Below are positions 5,704-8,737 of a DNA stretch of 8,737 nt, one piece after another. Each line of letters opens with the position of its first letter. Position 1 is the first letter of the stretch. Both the position numbers and the translations under genes were made by a program. Under the pieces are notes generated by a model. The model was not told where the DNA came from and ran no database searches. It was given only the letters and a program-made list of their open reading frames with translations. This DNA is from a bacterium UBP8_UBA817 (GTDB taxonomy: Bacteria > Margulisbacteria > Marinamargulisbacteria > UBA817): NCBI GenBank assembly GCA_002296285.1, contig DBHX01000044.1:1-8737 (forward strand), in the 5' to 3' direction.

Positions 5704-5732
5704 TTGCTATTCTGATGGTTGCATAGCATAAT
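5704..5732 (+). promoter_or_regulatory. Promoter of the LpxB-related gene, likely leaderless
   Basis: TTGCTA (5704-5709), an optimal 17-nt spacer and CATAAT (5727-5732) form a good sigma-70-type promoter (4/6 and 5/6 matches). The -10 ends 6 nt before the ATG at 5739, so the expected start is the A of ATG. There is no SD. This is the best-formed of the three matching arrangements in the window. Confidence 0.6.
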
Positions 5733-5738
5733 TTACGT

Positions 5739-6767
5739 ATGCATTTTTTTTATGTCTTTACGAATTCACCTGGAGAGGTGTTTGGCTGGGTACATCCACT
5801 TTGTCGCCGATTAACCAAGTCTTTTGAGTCTGTATCGATATCTATTTTTCTAACTCCTTGTCAATATGCAACGGGTGAAGAGGCGCGTGTGGCGGCATCA
5901 TTTCCTGGGGTTAAGGCGGTATATTCACCTTCCCAAACATTAAAACATTTATTTTCAACTACTGAGCAATTCTCGACGGGGACGGTCTTTTTTATGGGGG
6001 GCGATCCGATGCATGCAAAACGTTTTTCAAAAAAGCTGGGTGCTCGTCTGGTGGGATATTTCAATCGCAAGGTATCCTCAGATGGGTTTGATTTTTTAAT
6101 TTTTAAATCCAAAGATATTGATTTAATGGCTGAAGATCTTGTTCCTTCCCCGATTGATGATCGTCAGGGGCTGGTTTTACTTCCGGGATCTCGGCCCGAG
6201 CATTTGGATATTGCTTTGCCCATGATGATTGAAATGGCCACGTGCTATTCGGATGTTACAGTGATGGTGTCTCCCTTTACATCGGAAAAGCAACTGATGA
6301 TGTTTGAATCACTGTACCCAGACACTGTTTTTCAACGCATGGCCGACGTAAATGATCTTTCAAAGTATAAGTATGCATTGACCATTCCAGGGACTAATAC
6401 CATGCAATTGGCTTACTTGGGTATTCCATTCTTGATGATTTTGCCAACCCATGATTCTCGCATTTTGCGTTTGGATGGTTTTCTTGGCTTGCTTTTGTAT
6501 TTGCCAGTTTTTGGTCGGCTTTTGAAGTTTTTAATTTTATATTTAAAAGTGTCCAAAAACTCATTGTATGCTTTGCCAAACCAGGCGTTTGGGTATGCGG
6601 TATGTCCAGAACTTGTTGGGCGTTTTTCAATGGATCGGGCGAATTTTGAATTAAAGCAATTGATCAATAAGGATATCTCTGAGTATGAGGCGATTGTTGA
6701 GGAGCTTGGTCAGTTAAGTACTCACAAAAGTGCTTTGGATCATTTAATTGATTATTTGCGTGGCTAA
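5739..6767 (+). CDS. LpxB-related glycosyltransferase (lipid-A-disaccharide synthase-like, GT19)
   Basis: LpxB joins UDP-2,3-diacylglucosamine and lipid X at the inner face of the cytoplasmic membrane. This 342-residue protein keeps the GT-B layout and several LpxB landmarks: the sugar-nucleotide motif LLPGSRPEHLDIALPMM (147-163); TIPGTNTMQLAYLGIPFLMI (215-234), matching the SGT-A-x-E-A region; and ALPNQAFGYAVCPELV (278-293), matching the LPN-x-x-x-x-R-x-V-x-E-L-x of LpxB. The N-terminus is different: FTNSPGEVFGWVHPL replaces the canonical AGEASGD, closer in style to the cyanobacterial 'LpxB-related' group. A hydrophobic stretch (247-271) would seat it on the membrane. It is shorter than E. 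coli LpxB (382). No other lpx genes are in view, so the true acceptor may not be lipid A. The stop codon abuts that of the convergent gene. Confidence 0.75.
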   Translation: MHFFYVFTNSPGEVFGWVHPLCRRLTKSFESVSISIFLTPCQYATGEEARVAASFPGVKAVYSPSQTLKHLFSTTEQFSTGTVFFMGGDPMHAKRFSKKLGARLVGYFNRKVSSDGFDFLIFKSKDIDLMAEDLVPSPIDDRQGLVLLPGSRPEHLDIALPMMIEMATCYSDVTVMVSPFTSEKQLMMFESLYPDTVFQRMADVNDLSKYKYALTIPGTNTMQLAYLGIPFLMILPTHDSRILRLDGFLGLLLYLPVFGRLLKFLILYLKVSKNSLYALPNQAFGYAVCPELVGRFSMDRANFELKQLINKDISEYEAIVEELGQLSTHKSALDHLIDYLRG

Positions 6768-7448
6768 TTAATTAAATTTAATGGTATCAATTTCAAATTC
6801 AATTAACTCTGATTTTTGCTTTGAACTAAGAATGACCAATTGTATTTGAATTAAACCAGCGGATCCATAGAGTTGGTTGGGGTTCCAAATGTTATCGCCG
6901 ACATCTTGATTAAAATCGACGAAATCTTCCAAGGGAATTGATATCACTTTCCACCCTTCCCATATAAGATTTAGATCATAAATAAATAAGTCATCTTTGG
7001 ATGGTATTTGTTTTTCTTCGTCAATATCAACAATGTTGTTGTTATTGTCATCATCGTAGAGTTCAATTCGAATTGATCCTGAGTTTCGTTTTGGGGAGAA
7101 AATCACGAGCTTGAGTGTTTTGAAGAAGTGGGCATCTTTATTTAGATAGGCCCCAATGCCTCCAGCGTACCAATTATTTGAGGACCCATTAATTTGAAGT
7201 GATACCTTCCCAAGATAGTGTTTTGTTTTGTCTTCAATATTTTTGGATTTAATCATGACTTTATCGAATGTCCACCATTCTCTAAATCGTTTAAGGTCGG
7301 CATCTTCAAAATCGTCAATCATTAAAACCGTTGGTTTGGCGGCTGGTTTGGTCTTTTGGTTGACGGATGGTAGTTCTTCAATTTCAACGGTAAGTGGCTG
7401 AGAAAAGACTTGCATACCTAGTAGCATGCACATGAGGATCAACTTCAT
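6768..7448 (-). CDS. Exported CBM11/CIA30-like beta-sandwich protein with EF-hand-like loop
   Basis: A hydrophobic N-terminus (MKLILMCMLLGMQVFSQ) acts as a signal peptide, followed by a Pro/Lys-rich linker to about residue 40. The rest looks like a galactose-binding or CBM11/CIA30-type jelly roll: it starts MIDDFEDADLKRFREWW (43-59), has alternating strands, and contains EGWKVISIPLEDFVDF (164-179), the typical W-x-x-I-x-I-P-L-x-D-F strand, ending IEFEIDTIKF. Between two strands lies DDNNNNIVDIDE (133-144). It fits a 12-residue EF-hand calcium loop, with D1, N3, N5, a hydrophobic residue at 8, D9 and E12. I infer a secreted or periplasmic carbohydrate- or surface-binding protein. No catalytic domain is present. 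It is convergent with the LpxB-related gene with no gap. Confidence 0.65.
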   Translation of the reverse strand: MKLILMCMLLGMQVFSQPLTVEIEELPSVNQKTKPAAKPTVLMIDDFEDADLKRFREWWTFDKVMIKSKNIEDKTKHYLGKVSLQINGSSNNWYAGGIGAYLNKDAHFFKTLKLVIFSPKRNSGSIRIELYDDDNNNNIVDIDEEKQIPSKDDLFIYDLNLIWEGWKVISIPLEDFVDFNQDVGDNIWNPNQLYGSAGLIQIQLVILSSKQKSELIEFEIDTIKFN

Positions 7449-7503
7449 ATCATCAGGGTAACGGATAGATGCTTTTTTTTAAAGGTTTAATGTGGTTTAA
7501 ATA

Positions 7504-7692
7504 TTAATTGTTATGAATAATTCTATGTAATTTTTTTTCTTTTTTTTTTTTCATTGTGCTGATTATTTTCTTAATTAATTGATGCATTCGATGTGCCTCT
7601 AAAAGAATGTCGGGGTATTTATGATATGTTTGTTGGTATGTTGTTGAATTAATGCGATTAAGTTTCTTGACTTTTTCAAGAAACTTGGTCAC
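7504..7692 (-). CDS. Doubtful small Lys-rich ORF, possibly the end of a frameshifted gene
   Basis: The 372-bp stretch between the jelly-roll gene and tilS (7449-7820) holds only this candidate. From a GTG at 7692, with GAGAG a few bases upstream, it encodes 62 residues, very basic and helical (KFLEKVKKLN at the start, MKKKKEKK near the end). The frame stays open upstream to about 7834 with no ATG. An ATG at 7798, 22 nt after the tilS stop, lies in another frame and would join it if one base of the C5 run (7789-7793) were missing, giving about 98 residues. It may be a degraded gene, a sequencing indel or non-coding. No function is recognised. Confidence 0.35.
   Translation of the reverse strand: MTKFLEKVKKLNRINSTTYQQTYHKYPDILLEAHRMHQLIKKIISTMKKKKEKKLHRIIHNN
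7540..7551. repeat. T12 homopolymer (A12 on the coding strand)
   Basis: T8-C-T12 at 7531-7551 reads on the minus strand as A12-G-A8, encoding KKKKEKK in the small ORF. It is a likely site of polymerase slippage and of sequencing indels, which adds doubt to the C-terminal frame of that ORF. Confidence 0.7.
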
Positions 7693-7820
7693 TTTTCTCT
7701 CATTAACATTTGCCTGTAATTTAGATAAGAAATTTTTTGCATCACAATCTATTTTATGGATTGAGAAAAATATCTTAAGAATGATGAAGGGGGTGCATAT
7801 CGAATCTTCTGGGGAGCTTA

Positions 7821-8737
7821 TTATTCTTTTACTTCTGATTTATTTGTGATTATATTGTTTCCATGGGAGCTGTTGTGATAACAATTGGGTATCCATAAGA
7901 TCTCCTTCTGGGTATAAATGATAGGTGTTATGGTTTGCTCTAATGGGGATATGTTTTTTTCTCGCAGTCGCTTTTTTTGTGATGGAATTTTTAACGGGCA
8001 TTTGTCGACTGTTGTGACCTTTAACTTTTTTAACATCGTTTGAGAAATGCAAAGCCGTTCATTGGTGCTTGTGAAACTGGTGGGTAACTGTGTGCAGCAA
8101 ATGGTTCCTATTTCAGTGGTGGTTACTTTATTTTTTTCGATCGTTATGTGTGGCGGATGATGAGGGTTGTGTGTAACTACAATCCATTTGTAGTCAATTT
8201 CAATATGAATCGCATTGCATTGTATTTTAGTTAATGTTGGTTTGCTAAGGCTGTTGAACAGTTTTTCTAAATTATTGTAGTTGACGTAGGTATTGAATGT
8301 GTTTTCTATCCAGGATTTTAAAATTAAATGTTGATGATGTTGGTCGCTCATTAGTGCTTCTTTTTTTAGCCATGATTTCCCCAAGATTTTTTGATACTTT
8401 AAGGTTTTTGCTTTTTGTATGAACTCCAATTCGAATGATTTTAACATGCCTAAAGGATGATGGGCTTGTCTATCGGCGGCTGAAATTGATGAGACAATAT
8501 TACTGAGCCCGTGCCGAATGACATTTCGGTCATAATTATTGGTTAAATTGCTTGAATCAATACTAAAAGGAATGTTGTTTTTTTCTAAATATTTTAATAT
8601 GGTTTCCTTTGATATTGTTAATAGCGGATGAGTAAATTCAATTCCATCAATCACTGTTTTATGTGGTATTCCTCTAAAATTTGTTGTGGCCCCTTTGAAT
8701 AGTTGTAAAATGAGTGACTCAATGTCGTCATTTAAAT
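7821..8737 (-). CDS. tilS: TilS: tRNA(Ile)-lysidine synthase, C-terminal part (5' end outside window)
   Basis: TilS attaches lysine to C34 of the tRNA-Ile that reads AUA, using ATP, and is normally essential. About 305 residues are visible; the frame is open to the right edge, so the ATP-binding PP-loop (SGGxDS) lies outside. The visible part starts inside the N-terminal domain with NDDIESLILQLFKG, matching H-x-x-DDQ-AET-x-LLRLLRG. HPLLTISKETILKYLEKNN and DSSNLTNNYDRNVIRHGL then match the conserved P-L-L and DPSN-x-x-x-x-x-RN-x-x-R-x-x elements. Next comes a helical TilS substrate-binding region, and last a C-terminal domain with KKRLREKNISPLEQTITPII, equivalent to K-x-L-x-x-x-x-IPPW-x-R-x-x-x-P. 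The conserved IPPW-R segment is altered (ISPLEQ). A GTG at 8654 is internal, not the start. It is the upstream-most gene of a minus-strand run. Confidence 0.9.
   Translation of the reverse strand, partial: LNDDIESLILQLFKGATTNFRGIPHKTVIDGIEFTHPLLTISKETILKYLEKNNIPFSIDSSNLTNNYDRNVIRHGLSNIVSSISAADRQAHHPLGMLKSFELEFIQKAKTLKYQKILGKSWLKKEALMSDQHHQHLILKSWIENTFNTYVNYNNLEKLFNSLSKPTLTKIQCNAIHIEIDYKWIVVTHNPHHPPHITIEKNKVTTTEIGTICCTQLPTSFTSTNERLCISQTMLKKLKVTTVDKCPLKIPSQKKRLREKNISPLEQTITPIIYTQKEILWIPNCYHNSSHGNNIITNKSEVKE

Noticed and set aside
7470..7503. Direct repeat GGTTTA-ATGT-GGTTTA upstream of the jelly-roll gene
   Set aside because: Six-base repeats of this composition are expected by chance here and no second feature supports a regulatory role.
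7840..8052. Minus-strand frame of 70 codons overlapping the tilS 3' end
   Set aside because: Same strand but another frame of a well-supported TilS C-terminal domain; no SD or recognisable motif.
8654..8737. GTG at 8654 as the start of tilS
   Set aside because: The frame continues open to the window edge and encodes conserved TilS sequence (NDDIESLILQLFKG), so the gene is truncated by the window, not started there.
1..8737. tRNA, rRNA, CRISPR array, insertion sequence, riboswitch
   Set aside because: No cloverleaf, spaced repeats, transposase motifs, terminal inverted repeats or long structured leaders were seen on either strand; leaders here are short or absent.

Overview
This window is clearly AT-rich and densely coding, and it looks bacterial. 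The genes suggest a diderm, flagellated bacterium: there is a flagellar MS-ring/switch protein, a relative of the lipid A disaccharide synthase LpxB, a Spy/CpxP-like periplasmic protein and S-layer-homology (SLH) repeats. The SLH repeats and the shape of the LpxB relative recall cyanobacteria and their neighbours such as Margulisbacteria. That placement is a guess from style, not a result.

Layout, left to right. (1) Positions 1-1929, minus strand: a long open frame cut by the window edge. I read it as a natural FliF-FliG fusion. It has two membrane segments, both halves of the FliF ring-building motif 3 (RBM3), SLH-like repeats where FliF normally has its beta-collar, a FliF-type tail, and then the FliG N-terminal and middle domains. 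(2) Positions 2017-3000, plus strand: cmoB, a tRNA wobble-uridine carboxymethyltransferase, divergent from the flagellar gene. (3) Positions 3001-3205: a gene-poor gap with a nested hairpin followed by a T-run, a 16-codon hydrophobic micro-ORF behind a strong Shine-Dalgarno (SD) sequence, and a C9 tract. (4) Positions 3206-3984, minus strand: a small Spy/CpxP-like exported protein and an unrecognised helical 130-residue protein with a TTG start. (5) Positions 4106-6767, plus strand: a eukaryotic-type UDP-glucose pyrophosphorylase, an unrecognised acidic 84-residue protein and an LpxB-related glycosyltransferase. (6) Positions 6768-8737, minus strand: an exported CBM11/CIA30-like beta-sandwich protein with an EF-hand-like loop, a doubtful small lysine-rich ORF, and the C-terminal part of tRNA(Ile)-lysidine synthase (tilS), cut by the right edge.

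Functionally, the UDP-glucose enzyme and the LpxB relative would both serve envelope glycan or glycolipid synthesis. CmoB and TilS both modify the tRNA anticodon wobble base. The most unusual item is the flagellar gene: FliF lacks RBM1/RBM2, carries SLH repeats in its periplasmic part and is fused to FliG. A second theme is gene starts. Three plus-strand genes (cmoB, the UDP-glucose enzyme, the LpxB relative) have no SD and have a -10-like hexamer ending exactly 6 nt before the ATG, as expected for leaderless mRNAs. Several minus-strand genes instead use clear SD sequences.
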